Source: Sva-07 sp031398325
GTDB taxonomy: Bacteria; Actinomycetota; Acidimicrobiia; Acidimicrobiales; Ilumatobacteraceae
Length of the DNA stretch: 64,000 nt
NCBI GenBank assembly: GCA_031398325.1
Contig: JANNNB010000080.1
Span: 1-64,000, forward strand
Direction of reading: 5' to 3'
Shown here: positions 36,617 to 46,007 of the stretch, piece after piece
How the letters are laid out: every line of letters starts with the position of its first letter
How positions within the stretch are numbered: position 1 is the stretch's first letter
Notes under the pieces: generated by a model
What the model saw: only the letters and a program-made list of their open reading frames with translations
The model's database searches: none
What the model was told of the DNA's origin: nothing
Program-made: the position numbers and the translations under genes

Positions 36617-38272
36617 GTGCTCGCCGATCTCGCAAACTCGTGGTCATTGGTCGTACCGCTCGCCTCGACCGTCGTGCTCGCCCTCGCGGGGGTGGTCGCG
36701 CGCCGGTGCGCCGCCGCATCGTCGGCATGGTCGGTCGGTCGGTCGGCGACGGCGGTGGCTGCGTTCGTTGCCGTGCTCGCCACTGTGATCTTCATCGCCG
36801 ACGGGGCAGCGTCGGGGGCGTTCGTACGGCTCGACGCGCTCACGGTGCTGATGCTCGGACTGATCGCCCTCGTCGGATGGGTCGTCGTGCGCTTCTCCGC
36901 GACCTACCTCGCCGGCGACCCCCACGAACAGCGTTACGCGGCGCGCATGCTGATGACCCTCGCAGCGGTCTCGCTGGTGGTCGTCGCGAACAACCTCCTG
37001 GTGCTCGTGGTCGCGTGGGCGGCAGCGAGCTTCGCCCTGCACGGGTTGCTCACCTTCTTCGGCGACCGCCCCGTCGCGGTCGCCGTCGCGCACAAGAAGT
37101 TCCTGCTCGCTCGCGTCGCGGACGCGTGCATGGTCGGCGCCACCGTTCTCTTCGCGACCTCGTTCGACACCTTGCGAATCGACGAGATCGCAGCCCGTGC
37201 AGCCTCCGACCCACTCCCGACAGCAGGCCGCCTGGCGATCGCCCTCGTGGCGGCCGCTGCGCTGCTGAAGTGCGCCCAGCTGCCGTTCCACGGATGGCTC
37301 ATCCAGGTGATGGAGGCACCCACGCCGGTGTCCGCGCTGTTGCACGCCGGCGTGGTGAACCTCGGCGGCTTCGTGCTGCTGCGCTTCGCCCCGGTGGTCG
37401 ACCGGGCGGTCGAGACACGCACCTTGCTGGTCGCCGCCGGTGTGACGACAGCGGTGGTCGCCTCGCTCGTCATGACCACCCGCGTGAGCGTGAAGGTCTC
37501 GCTCGCCTGGTCGACGTGCGCCCAGATGGGGTTCATGCTCATGCAGTGCGGGATCGGATTGTGGGAGATGGCCCTGCTCCACCTCCTCGCACACTCCCTC
37601 TACAAGGCGCACGCGTTCCTCGGCGCCGGCGGCACCGTGCGGCGCACGCAGCGGCTCCAACTCCACTCGAGACCATCGCCTCCGACGCTGGCCGCACTGG
37701 TCGTCGGGACGATCACCGCCGTCGCCGGCACGGTCGCCGTGACGCTCGCCTGGGGGGCACTTCCTGGTACGTCATCCCTGTCGTCGGCGGTCTGGGTATT
37801 GCTCGTCATCGTCGCACTCGCGATCGTGCCGCTCGTCGTCCCGAAGCACGGTCGACTTCGGGCTGCGTCGCTCGTCCGGGCACTCGCGGTACCGGTCGCC
37901 TACCTGGCGTTGCACGAGGTGTTCGCCGAGCTCGTGCCCGCCGGACCGGACGCCCCCCGAGCACTGCTCGGGATCGTCGTCATCGCAGCGGTGGGCCTGT
38001 TCGTCGTTCAATCCGCGTCGCAGCTGAGCCCGCACGGTCCGGTGATGTCGCGGCTGCGACCGTGGCTCTACGCCGGGCTCTTCCTCGACGACGCGTTCAC
38101 CCGGCTCGCGTTCGCCGTCTGGCCACCGCCGCTTCCAGACGAACGGCCGGCGCTGCTCCCGCAGCCGCGCGCCGTTCCGATCGTCTCAACCATGAAACCA
38201 TCGGCGGTCCGACCACCCGAGCCGAGCGTGCTGGCAGCATCGACCGGCTCGACGGGGCGGGAGGCGTCATGA
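36617..38272 (+). CDS. dabB: DabB-type proton-translocating subunit (NuoL/MrpA family)
   Basis: A 551-residue polytopic membrane protein of the Complex-I antiporter family with about 14 hydrophobic segments. It includes the proton-channel motif region LLKCAQLPFHGWLIQVMEAP, then PTPVSALLHAGVVNLGGF and the LLAHSLYKAHAFLGAG helix. As the partner of DabA it is expected to couple cation movement to hydration of CO2 to bicarbonate. The GTG at 36617 is chosen because AAAGGA lies six bases upstream; a further GTG at 36569 lacks such a site. Its stop overlaps the dabA start (ATGA). Confidence 0.88.
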   Translation: MLADLANSWSLVVPLASTVVLALAGVVARRCAAASSAWSVGRSATAVAAFVAVLATVIFIADGAASGAFVRLDALTVLMLGLIALVGWVVVRFSATYLAGDPHEQRYAARMLMTLAAVSLVVVANNLLVLVVAWAAASFALHGLLTFFGDRPVAVAVAHKKFLLARVADACMVGATVLFATSFDTLRIDEIAARAASDPLPTAGRLAIALVAAAALLKCAQLPFHGWLIQVMEAPTPVSALLHAGVVNLGGFVLLRFAPVVDRAVETRTLLVAAGVTTAVVASLVMTTRVSVKVSLAWSTCAQMGFMLMQCGIGLWEMALLHLLAHSLYKAHAFLGAGGTVRRTQRLQLHSRPSPPTLAALVVGTITAVAGTVAVTLAWGALPGTSSLSSAVWVLLVIVALAIVPLVVPKHGRLRAASLVRALAVPVAYLALHEVFAELVPAGPDAPRALLGIVVIAAVGLFVVQSASQLSPHGPVMSRLRPWLYAGLFLDDAFTRLAFAVWPPPLPDERPALLPQPRAVPIVSTMKPSAVRPPEPSVLAASTGSTGREAS

Positions 38273-40740
38273 CCTCCTCCACCACGCTCGGTTCGAATGG
38301 TGCCGAATCACCGAGCGGCAGCGAGGAGTTGCGCCGCGACGTGGCCGCCGCGTGCGACCGCATCGCGCCGACGTGGCCGCTCGACCGGTTCATCGCCGTC
38401 AACCCCTACTGGGGCTGGCGGTCCTCCGACATCACCGACGCGGCTGCACGACTCGGAAGGCTCGCCGGCACCCGGCTCACCATGCCACGGTCGTGGTTCC
38501 GCTCCGAGTGGCTCGCCGGCCGCCTGTTGCCCCACGACGTCGCCGATGCCGCCAACGCGTGTGGCGCCCCGGAGCTGATCGACCCGGCATTCGACGTGCT
38601 GCAAGCATTCGACCAACCGGCGCAGCCGGTCCTGCGACGAATGGCGCTCGTGACCGACCAGCGCGACGAACTGGGCATCATGCCGGTGCCCGGCCAGAGC
38701 TGGACCGATCTGGTCGTCCACCAGGTCAGCCAACACTGCGCCTCGTACGTCGACGTCTGGCAGGCGTCGTGGGCACCGAACACCTCACAGGGTCTGCTCT
38801 CCGCCTGGCGCACCGATCCCTCGGTCACGCACGGTGTTGCGTGGCGACACGGCAGAGGCTGGGCGCGGGCTGAACTCGATGCACTGCCCTCCGATCCCAT
38901 CGACGCGATCTCGATGATGCTCGACCAGCTCGGCGTCGCCGCTGAGGGTCGGGAGGCCTACCTCACGGCGTTGCTGACCTCGGTCAACGGTTGGGCGGCG
39001 TGGTTCGCTTACCGGCGTTGGCAGGCTCGGCTGGTCGGCGCCGATGACGACACGATCGTGGAGCTGCTCGCCATCCGGTGCGCGTGGGAGTGGTTGCTCG
39101 ACGCCGACGCCGACCGTACGCTCCGCGAGGCATGGGCGGCCTCGTGGTCGTGCTTCGACGAGCTCGTTGCGATGGGCGCGGCTGACCAGCGCCTCGACTG
39201 GGTGTTGCAGGACGCTCTCGAGCGGTCGTTCCAGCGCTCCATCATCGACGGTTCGCCGAACGCAACGCCATCGACGGCGGCCGCCGACGTCCAGGCGGTG
39301 TTCTGCATCGACGTGCGGTCGGAAGTGTTCCGTCGCGCGCTCGAGGCCACGTCGGAGTCGCTCCACACGCGCGGCTTCGCCGGCTTCTTCGGTCTCCCGA
39401 TCGAATACACGCCGGCCGGCAGCGCCCTCACGCGGCCCCAACTGCCCGGCCTCCTCGCTCCGTCGCTTGCGGTCACCGAGACCGACGGCACTCTCGACCC
39501 GCGGGCGTTCGCCGCCACTCGCGGGTCGGCGCTCGCCGAACGCGCTCGCTGGCGCGAGTTCCGCACCGACCCGTCGTCGATGTTCAGCTACGTGGAATCG
39601 CTCGGGCTCCTCGCCGGCGTGGAGTTGATCGAGAACAGCTTGCCGCACCGCGACCCGCCCGTTGCCTGGGAGCGCGACGGGCTTCGGAGCACGCTCGGGC
39701 AGCTCCGCCCGCGCCTCGCCGTCGTCGACGACGACCCGGCAGCGGCCGCGGAGATCGGTCATCGGGTGTTGCGGGGGATGGGGCTGCTCGACGGCTTCGC
39801 CCCGCTCGTCATGCTGTGCGGCCACGGCAGCCAGAGCACCAACAACCCTCACGCTGCCGGGCTCGACTGTGGCGCGTGCGGCGGCCAGACAGGTGAAGTC
39901 AACGCCCGGGTCCTGGCCGACCTGCTCAACTCCGCCGCCGTGCGGCAGGAGTTGGGAGCGCTCGGCGTGGACGTTCCGGACGGCACCTGGTTCGTCCCCG
40001 CCCTGCACAACACAACCACCGACCAGGTCGAGCTGTTCGACACCGCCGACGTTCCCGAGTCGCACCGGGATCGACTCGGGCAGCTCGTCGCCGCACTGCA
40101 CGACGCCGGGAACACGGCCCGCGCCGAACGGTCGGCAGAGTTGGGCCTCGACGCCTGCGCCGGCGATCCGAAGCGGCTCGAGCAGCGCATACGCGAGCGG
40201 GCCAACGACTGGTCGCAGGTACGCCCGGAGTGGGGGCTCGCCGGGAACGCCGCATTCGTGATCGCGCCCCGTTGGCGGACGCGTCACCTCGATCTGGACG
40301 GACGGTGTTTCCTGCACGACTACGACTGGCAGGCCGACGCCGACCTGAGCGTGCTGACGCTGATCATGACGGCCCCGATGGTGGTGACGAACTGGATCAA
40401 CATGCAATACCACGCTTCCACGGTGGACAACCGTCGGTACGGAAGCGGCAACAAGGTCCTGCACAACGTCGTCGGCGGCAACATCGGCGTGTTCGAGGGC
40501 AACGGCGGTGACCTCCGCATCGGCCTGCCGATGCAGTCCCTGCACGACGGCCACGAACTTCGCCACCGCCCGCTGCGTCTGTCGGTGTTCGTGGAGGCTC
40601 CGAGATCGTCGATCGATTCCGTGCTCGATGCGCAGCCCGTGGTGCACGATCTGGTCCACAACGGCTGGCTCCATCTGCTGCGAATCGACGCGGTGACAGG
40701 TGCCGTCGAACGTCGCGCACGCGACGGGTGGTTGCCATGA
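38269..40740 (+). CDS. dabA: DabA, inorganic carbon accumulation protein (DUF2309)
   Basis: An 823-residue membrane-associated carbonic-anhydrase-like subunit. Zinc-site residues are Cys346 and Asp348 in FCIDVRSE, His519 in CGHGSQS and Cys534 in GLDCGACGG. These sit at a constant offset of five from the ligands I recall for the Halothiobacillus protein (C351, D353, H524, C539), so the active site is intact. The N-terminus has FIAVNPYWGW and the C-terminus has NKVLHNVVGG and LPMQSLHDGHELRH, all DUF2309 features. With DabB it forms the DAB energy-coupled CO2-to-bicarbonate system. The overlap with dabB indicates fixed stoichiometry. Confidence 0.93.
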   Translation: MTSSTTLGSNGAESPSGSEELRRDVAAACDRIAPTWPLDRFIAVNPYWGWRSSDITDAAARLGRLAGTRLTMPRSWFRSEWLAGRLLPHDVADAANACGAPELIDPAFDVLQAFDQPAQPVLRRMALVTDQRDELGIMPVPGQSWTDLVVHQVSQHCASYVDVWQASWAPNTSQGLLSAWRTDPSVTHGVAWRHGRGWARAELDALPSDPIDAISMMLDQLGVAAEGREAYLTALLTSVNGWAAWFAYRRWQARLVGADDDTIVELLAIRCAWEWLLDADADRTLREAWAASWSCFDELVAMGAADQRLDWVLQDALERSFQRSIIDGSPNATPSTAAADVQAVFCIDVRSEVFRRALEATSESLHTRGFAGFFGLPIEYTPAGSALTRPQLPGLLAPSLAVTETDGTLDPRAFAATRGSALAERARWREFRTDPSSMFSYVESLGLLAGVELIENSLPHRDPPVAWERDGLRSTLGQLRPRLAVVDDDPAAAAEIGHRVLRGMGLLDGFAPLVMLCGHGSQSTNNPHAAGLDCGACGGQTGEVNARVLADLLNSAAVRQELGALGVDVPDGTWFVPALHNTTTDQVELFDTADVPESHRDRLGQLVAALHDAGNTARAERSAELGLDACAGDPKRLEQRIRERANDWSQVRPEWGLAGNAAFVIAPRWRTRHLDLDGRCFLHDYDWQADADLSVLTLIMTAPMVVTNWINMQYHASTVDNRRYGSGNKVLHNVVGGNIGVFEGNGGDLRIGLPMQSLHDGHELRHRPLRLSVFVEAPRSSIDSVLDAQPVVHDLVHNGWLHLLRIDAVTGAVERRARDGWLP

Positions 40741-40818
40741 GTCAACGGGCCGACGTGCCAGGCGCGAGTTGGGAGAATCGAGTTGTAATCGGGCGATCGA
40801 ACGGTATGTTCGTTGCCA

Positions 40819-40905
40819 CTGAAGGGGAGTACCCCACGAGGTCCGTCGACAATCCGCTCTCAGGAGCCGGCGCGGCCAGCCCAGCCAGGGCGGGAAGACC
40901 TTCAG
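40819..40905 (+). ncRNA. yybP-ykoY (manganese) riboswitch
   Basis: The closing stem pairs CTGAAGG (40819-40825) with CCTTCAG (40899-40905). Inside are the two conserved blocks of the class: GAAGGGGAGTA at the 5' side and GGGAAGACCTTC at the 3' side, with a GC-rich hairpin around GAGCCGGC between. This aptamer class senses Mn2+ and often controls cation pumps. It lies 38 bp before the start codon of the P-type ATPase gene, so control of that gene is very likely. Confidence 0.85.
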
Positions 40906-40943
40906 CGAACGAAGCAAGTCATTCGTGAGCTGAAAGGAACCCC

Positions 40944-43802
40944 GTGTCGGATCACATCACCCCTTGGCATCAGTTCGAGGTCGACGAAGCGCTGCGCGAA
41001 CTCGAATCGTCGACCGACGGCTTGACGAGCAACGAAGCTCGCCGTCGACTCGATGACGTCGGGCCCAACGAGATCTCGGAGTCGGCATCGATCAGTCCGC
41101 TCCAGCTGATCTGGGCGCAGATCTCGTCGGTGATGGTGCTGATCCTGATCGGTGCCGCCGCCCTGTCACTGGCCCTGGGCAAGCTGCTCGAGGCCGGTGC
41201 GATCACGGCGATCGTCGTGTTGTTCACCTTGCTCGGGTTCGCCCAGGAGTACCGCGCCGAGCGGGCGATCGCGGCGTTGCGCCGACTGAGCGTGCCCGTG
41301 GTCCGCACCCGCCGCGACGGTCGGATCGTCGAGATCGCGTCGGGCGAGCTCGTACCGGGCGACGTGGTGACGCTCGACGCCGGCGCCATCGTGCCCGCCG
41401 ATCTGCGGCTCGTCGAAGTGGCGAGCCTGCGGGTCGAGGAGGCAGCGCTGACCGGCGAATCGGAGCCCGTCGACAAGCAGGTCGACGCAGTGGAACGCGC
41501 CGACGTGTCGCTGGGCGACCGACGATGCATGGCCTACAGCGGTACCCAGGTGGCTGCCGGACGGGGCGTCGGGCTGGTCGTCGCCACCGGGATGGCCACC
41601 GAACTCGGCCGGATCGCCACACTGCTGCAGGACGTCGACAGGGAGGCCACACCGCTCCAGGCTCGGCTCGACAGGGTCGGCAAGCAGCTGGCGGTCGCCG
41701 GCGTGGTGGTCGCTGCACTCGTCGCTGCGATGGGTGCGCTGGCCGGGGAAACGGCCTCGGACCTCGTACTCACGGCGATCAGCGTCGCGGTTGCGGTGAT
41801 CCCGGAAGGGCTGCCGGCCGTCGTCACCTTCACCTTGGCGCTCGGTGCGCAGCGCATGTTGCGACGCCAGGCGCTCATCCGGCGCTTGCCGGCGGTCGAG
41901 ACGCTCGGCTCGGTGACGGTGATCTGCACCGACAAGACCGGCACGCTGACGCAGAACGTGATGACGGCGACCACGTTCGAGGTCGCGGACCGGACGCTGG
42001 CGATCGACTCGGAGCTCTCCGGGGAGTTCCCGACCTGGCCGACGAGCGCGCGGCTGATGGTTGCCGCCGGGTCGCTGTGCAACGACGGGCACCTCGAACT
42101 CGATGCCGACGGAGCGCCGACGCTGACCGGCGATCCGACCGAGACCGCATTACTCCGGGTCGCCCACGACGCAGGCCTCGACGTCGCCGCGTTGCGCGCG
42201 CAGGCTCCTCGGATCGATGAGCTCCCGTTCGACTCCTCACGGAAGCGGATGAGCACGATCCATCGGGGCACGGCAGTCGACGTGGTGGCGCCCGGGCTTC
42301 TTCCGTCCGATCAGCGACTTGCCTTCGTGAAGGGTGCCGTCGACGGGCTCATCGACCGCACCATCGCGGTGTGGACCGACGACGGACCTGTCGCGTTCGA
42401 CGACCAGTGGCGCCGAAGGATCCTCGATGCCAACGACCGAATGGCATCGAACGGCGTGCGCGTGCTCGCGGTGGCGATGCGGACGTTCGAGCCGGACACG
42501 ACCGACGACGAACTCGTCACCGGTGCGGAGACGCAACTCACGTTGCTCGGCCTGGTGGGCATCATCGACCCACCGCGGCCCGAGGTGCGCGACGCCGTCG
42601 CCCAATGCCGCGCCGCGGGCATCCGCTCCGTCATGATCACCGGGGACCACCCCCTGACCGCCCTGGCGATCGCCCGCGACCTGGGCATGGTCCCACCGGC
42701 GGACTCGGACGGCACCGGGGCGCTCCTGTTGACCGGCACCGACATCGATCGGGCGACCGACGCCGAGTTCGACCAGGCCGTCGCGACCGCGTCGGTGTTC
42801 GCCCGGGTCACACCGGAGCACAAGCTGCGCATCGTGGAGGCGCTCCAGCGCCAACACCAGGTCGTCGCGATGACCGGCGATGGGGTCAACGACGCCCCAG
42901 CCCTGAAGCGATCCGACATCGGCGTGGCCATGGGGATCACCGGCACCGATGTGTCGAAAGAGGCATCGGACATGGTGCTGCGAGACGACAACTTCACCAC
43001 CATCGTGGCCGCCGTCGAAGAGGGCCGCGTGATCTACGACAACCTGCGCCGATTCGTGAGCTTCGCGGTCGCCGGCAACCTCGGCAAGATCATCGTGATG
43101 CTGGGGTGGCCGATCCCGTATCTGATCGCCGGCGGCGAGGTCGACGCGGCGGTCGCGCTCTTGCCGCTGCAGCTCCTGTGGCTGAACCTCATGACCGACG
43201 GGCTGCTCGGTCTGTCGATGGGTGTCGAGCCGGCCGAACCGAACGTGATGCAGCGGGCGCCGCACCGCCCGGAAGCCAGCCTGTGGGTCGACGGTCTCGG
43301 CCGGCGCACCATCTGGATCGGTACCGCGATCGGGCTCAGCGCTCTCGGCGTCGGCATCTGGTACCACGAGCGCGACCTGGTGCAGTGGCAGACGATGATC
43401 TTCACGACGTTGGCCCTGATGCAGGTGTTCCAGGCGTTCGGCACCCGATCGCAAACCGAGTCCCTGCGACGCATCGGATGGCGATCGAACCCGGCGCTGC
43501 TCGCCGTCGCTGCGATCGTGGTGGCGCTGCAACTCGCGGCGATCTACACCCCGCTGCGGGACTTGCTCGACCTCGAGCCGCTCACCGCGACCGACCTGCT
43601 CGTGTGCGTCGGGTTCGGCGCTGCGCTGCTGGTCACGCTCGAAGCCGTCAAGGCCGTCGAACGCTTCCGTCGACCGTCCACCGTCGACGAGGACATCGTC
43701 GTGGCGAGCATCGAGCGGCCCACCGCCCCGCATCACATCGCCCAGCCCATTTCCCAGCAGCCCGTATCCCCCCACTCCATCTCCGAGGAGGTCAACTCAT
43801 GA
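40944..43802 (+). CDS. P-type cation ATPase (P2 class), probable Mn2+/Ca2+ exporter
   Basis: A 952-residue ion pump. It has the N-terminal cation-ATPase domain, actuator motif LTGESEPV, membrane motif VIPEGLPAV, phosphorylation site Asp330 in CTDKTGTLTQN, nucleotide-binding domain and hinge MTGDGVNDAPALK. The set matches P2A/P2B pumps usually annotated as calcium-transporting. Because a manganese riboswitch precedes it, manganese export is the better functional guess. GTG 40944 is the start, with AAAGGA upstream. It ends with an unstructured His/Pro/Ser-rich tail (HHIAQPISQQPVSPHSIS) and overlaps the next start (ATGA). Confidence 0.92.
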   Translation: MSDHITPWHQFEVDEALRELESSTDGLTSNEARRRLDDVGPNEISESASISPLQLIWAQISSVMVLILIGAAALSLALGKLLEAGAITAIVVLFTLLGFAQEYRAERAIAALRRLSVPVVRTRRDGRIVEIASGELVPGDVVTLDAGAIVPADLRLVEVASLRVEEAALTGESEPVDKQVDAVERADVSLGDRRCMAYSGTQVAAGRGVGLVVATGMATELGRIATLLQDVDREATPLQARLDRVGKQLAVAGVVVAALVAAMGALAGETASDLVLTAISVAVAVIPEGLPAVVTFTLALGAQRMLRRQALIRRLPAVETLGSVTVICTDKTGTLTQNVMTATTFEVADRTLAIDSELSGEFPTWPTSARLMVAAGSLCNDGHLELDADGAPTLTGDPTETALLRVAHDAGLDVAALRAQAPRIDELPFDSSRKRMSTIHRGTAVDVVAPGLLPSDQRLAFVKGAVDGLIDRTIAVWTDDGPVAFDDQWRRRILDANDRMASNGVRVLAVAMRTFEPDTTDDELVTGAETQLTLLGLVGIIDPPRPEVRDAVAQCRAAGIRSVMITGDHPLTALAIARDLGMVPPADSDGTGALLLTGTDIDRATDAEFDQAVATASVFARVTPEHKLRIVEALQRQHQVVAMTGDGVNDAPALKRSDIGVAMGITGTDVSKEASDMVLRDDNFTTIVAAVEEGRVIYDNLRRFVSFAVAGNLGKIIVMLGWPIPYLIAGGEVDAAVALLPLQLLWLNLMTDGLLGLSMGVEPAEPNVMQRAPHRPEASLWVDGLGRRTIWIGTAIGLSALGVGIWYHERDLVQWQTMIFTTLALMQVFQAFGTRSQTESLRRIGWRSNPALLAVAAIVVALQLAAIYTPLRDLLDLEPLTATDLLVCVGFGAALLVTLEAVKAVERFRRPSTVDEDIVVASIERPTAPHHIAQPISQQPVSPHSISEEVNS

Positions 43803-44107
43803 ACTGTCCCACCTGCGTCGACGAGCGTCTCGTCCTGACCGAACGGTCCGCCATCGAGATCGACTACTGCCCTGCGTGTCGGGGTGTGTGGCTCGATCGT
43901 GGCGAACTCGACAAGATCATCGAGCGGTCGTCGGTACCACCCCGACCCGAACCGGCCCGAACGGGCGTTGGCATCGACGACCGCGATCGGTCCGGACCTC
44001 CGCCTCGTCGCTACGACGACGATGACGATGACGACTTCCGATGGGGCAAGGACAAAGGCAAGCCCAAGAAGAAGTCGTCGTTCCTCGGCGAGCTGTTCGA
44101 GTTCTGA
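43799..44107 (+). CDS. TFIIB-type zinc-ribbon protein
   Basis: A 102-residue protein whose first 40 residues form a zf-TFIIB ribbon: Cys3 and Cys6, then Cys24 and Cys27, followed by GVWLDRGELDKI. The rest is an Asp-rich run (seven Asp in a row near residue 77) and a Lys-rich tail. The start overlaps the ATPase stop and has GAGGAGG upstream, so the two are coupled. Family function is unknown; a metal-binding accessory to the pump is an inference from the operon. Confidence 0.85.
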   Translation: MNCPTCVDERLVLTERSAIEIDYCPACRGVWLDRGELDKIIERSSVPPRPEPARTGVGIDDRDRSGPPPRRYDDDDDDDFRWGKDKGKPKKKSSFLGELFEF

Positions 44108-44115
44108 CGTCCGAC

Positions 44116-44150
44116 ATGGTTCGGTCGCTCTGACGACTCGCCCGAACCAT
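44116..44150 (+). terminator. Hairpin after the ATPase/zinc-ribbon operon
   Basis: ATGGTTCGG (44116-44124) pairs perfectly with CCGAACCAT (44142-44150), nine pairs with a 17-nt loop, 8 bp beyond the zinc-ribbon stop. No T-tract follows. Confidence 0.6.
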
Positions 44151-44272
44151 CACGCATCGGGCGGCGCTGGCCGCTCAACCATCGGGTGGGCAGTGGGCAG
44201 GTGATGGCGGGCGGCGCGATTTTGTTTTCGTCCGGTTGTTTCCAACTGGGCGACGTGGGGCATCATCGGGTC

Positions 44273-44428
44273 GTGGTTGAAGGATCCGCGACGCCCGGTG
44301 TTCGGCTTGCCGATTGGCTCGGTGTCGCGCTCGGCTGGTTCTTGAGGCCGGTCGAAATCTTCGACTCGATGCTCATCGTGTTCGATGACCTCGACGCAGA
44401 GCACACCGAGCCGAGTCTGATCAGCTGA
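44273..44428 (+). CDS. Possible small protein (51 residues)
   Basis: From GTG 44273 the frame encodes an acidic peptide with an amphipathic centre (LADWLGVALGWFLRPVEIF) and a C-terminal acidic stretch. A start at 44186 in the same frame is also open. I recognise no family and see no clear ribosome site; it is listed because composition and length are plausible and it precedes the anti-sigma-like gene. Confidence 0.3.
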   Translation: MVEGSATPGVRLADWLGVALGWFLRPVEIFDSMLIVFDDLDAEHTEPSLIS

Positions 44429-44552
44429 CGCGACTCACTCGCCGACTCGTCAGGCGATGAGTCCGTGTTTGCGCCGCCGGACAATCGGGCATGATCACGA
44501 TGTTCTTCGACCCCGGACCCCGGTCGCCAACTCTCTCAACGGATCGGGGCTC

Positions 44553-44960
44553 GTGGTGAACCAAACACTTGTCGAATTGAACTGGACCTTGGAGCGGGCT
44601 TCCGACATCGGTCGAACCGCCCGCGATCTGGTGGCCGACTCACTCTGCACCGGGGTCGGCGACGACACCCTTGCTGACGCCGCGCTCCTGACCAGTGAAT
44701 TGGTGACGAACGCGATGATGCACACGGCGGACGATCATGTGGTGCTCTCGCTCCGGTTCGATCGGACCGGGAGACGGCTCCGTGTGTCACTCACGGATTT
44801 CTCTCCGAGCTTGACGCCGGTCATCGCGGCGGCTCGGCAGGTGAACACGGTCGGCGGGTTTGGTTTGCGACTCGTGGGACGGGTAGCCGACGACTGGGGC
44901 ACGGAGGCGGGCCTCCGGTCGAAGACCGTGTGGTTTCAGCTCGAGCATGCCGACCGCTGA
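44553..44960 (+). CDS. RsbW-like ATP-binding regulatory protein
   Basis: A 135-residue GHKL-fold protein. The N box is LLTSELVTNAMMHT and the G box GGFGLRLVGRVADDWGTE, as in anti-sigma serine kinases of the RsbW/SpoIIAB group and related actinobacterial proteins. Such proteins bind a sigma factor or a STAS antagonist and phosphorylate the latter. Tandem GTG codons at 44553 and 44556 mark the probable start; the frame is open upstream without conserved features. A sigma-region-2 fragment and an ANTAR protein lie nearby, supporting a stress-signalling cluster. Confidence 0.82.
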   Translation: MVNQTLVELNWTLERASDIGRTARDLVADSLCTGVGDDTLADAALLTSELVTNAMMHTADDHVVLSLRFDRTGRRLRVSLTDFSPSLTPVIAAARQVNTVGGFGLRLVGRVADDWGTEAGLRSKTVWFQLEHADR

Positions 44961-45020
44961 CCCGTGAGAACCAGACGCGCCTGACCCCTGCTCGCGCATG
45001 CTGTGCTCGCGCATGCTGTG

Positions 45021-45779
45021 TCAGCCGGACGGTCCGCCGGGCGCGGTCGCGACATCGAGCGTCCGATCAATGACGGCAGCGGCCACCTCGGTCAACCGCA
45101 TCGAATGGCCCCGAGCGAATGAGCGCAGAAGGTCGAATGCGGCGTCGACGGAGACGCTCCCACGCTCGGAAACGATTCCTTTGGCCTGTTCGATCTGGAT
45201 CCTGCTCGTGAGGGCGGTCTGCAGACCCGACGCCGTCGACGCAGTGCGGCTCGCGCTTCGCTCCTGTAAGACGCCGATCGTCGCGATGTCGGACAGGGAC
45301 TGCACGAGTCTGGCGTCCGAAAGTGCGAGTTCGCCCGGGGCGGCGCGCATCAGGTTCAGCGCGCCGATCACCTCGGCTCGGAGCTTCAACGGCACGCTGT
45401 GCACCGCCTGAAAGCCGTCGCCGATCGCCCGCGCCGCGAACGACGGCCATCGCGTCCTCTCCATGGAGAGGTCAGCTGACGTGATGACGTTCCCGGAACG
45501 AAAAGCATCGAGGCACGGACCGTCATGATTCTGCAGCTCGAACAACTCGAGCAAACGGCTCCGTTCCGACGAAGAGGCCACTGCCTGCATGGTCCCCGCG
45601 GGCGTGACCAGCATCACGGCAGCCTCGTCGACGGCAACGAGGTCGATACAGGAGCGCGTCAAGACGTGCAGGAACTCGATGACGTCGTAGTCGTCGACCA
45701 ACGTGTCGGCCAGGTGGACGAAAGCGTCGATGATCGACGCTTCGCGACTGACTCCGGTCGTCGCATCAGCCTCAGCCAT
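45021..45779 (-). CDS. GAF-ANTAR signalling protein
   Basis: A 252-residue regulator: a GAF sensory domain at about residues 15-165 and a C-terminal ANTAR RNA-binding domain at about 175-245 (ALTSRIQIEQAKGIVSERG then AFDLLRSFARGHSMRLTEVA). ANTAR proteins bind paired hexanucleotide hairpins in leader RNAs and prevent termination. No target hairpin pair was found nearby by eye. It is convergent with the RsbW-like gene and divergent from the SRPBCC gene. Confidence 0.9.
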   Translation of the reverse strand: MAEADATTGVSREASIIDAFVHLADTLVDDYDVIEFLHVLTRSCIDLVAVDEAAVMLVTPAGTMQAVASSSERSRLLELFELQNHDGPCLDAFRSGNVITSADLSMERTRWPSFAARAIGDGFQAVHSVPLKLRAEVIGALNLMRAAPGELALSDARLVQSLSDIATIGVLQERSASRTASTASGLQTALTSRIQIEQAKGIVSERGSVSVDAAFDLLRSFARGHSMRLTEVAAAVIDRTLDVATAPGGPSG

Positions 45780-46007
45780 GAACGCTCCACGAGTCGAGCA
45801 GAACCGTACGGTCCGCGGTGCCGCCCGCCGCCCGATCGAGGTTCTCTGTCAATGTTCTCAAGGTATCCAGCGGTATCCGGGACGGCCTGCGTTCAAACCC
45901 CATCGTGTCATTCACGTTGGAGTCGTGACAGGACTCGCACGACCGATCGCAAGCGCTGGACGCCGCGGAGACGAACCTGTTTCCGATCGGGGTGATCGGG
46001 CATACGT

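Noticed and set aside
36406..40740. A single 1444-residue open frame
   Set aside because: Only its last 823 codons are real (DabA). The first part is an out-of-frame shadow of dabB with Arg/Pro-rich composition.
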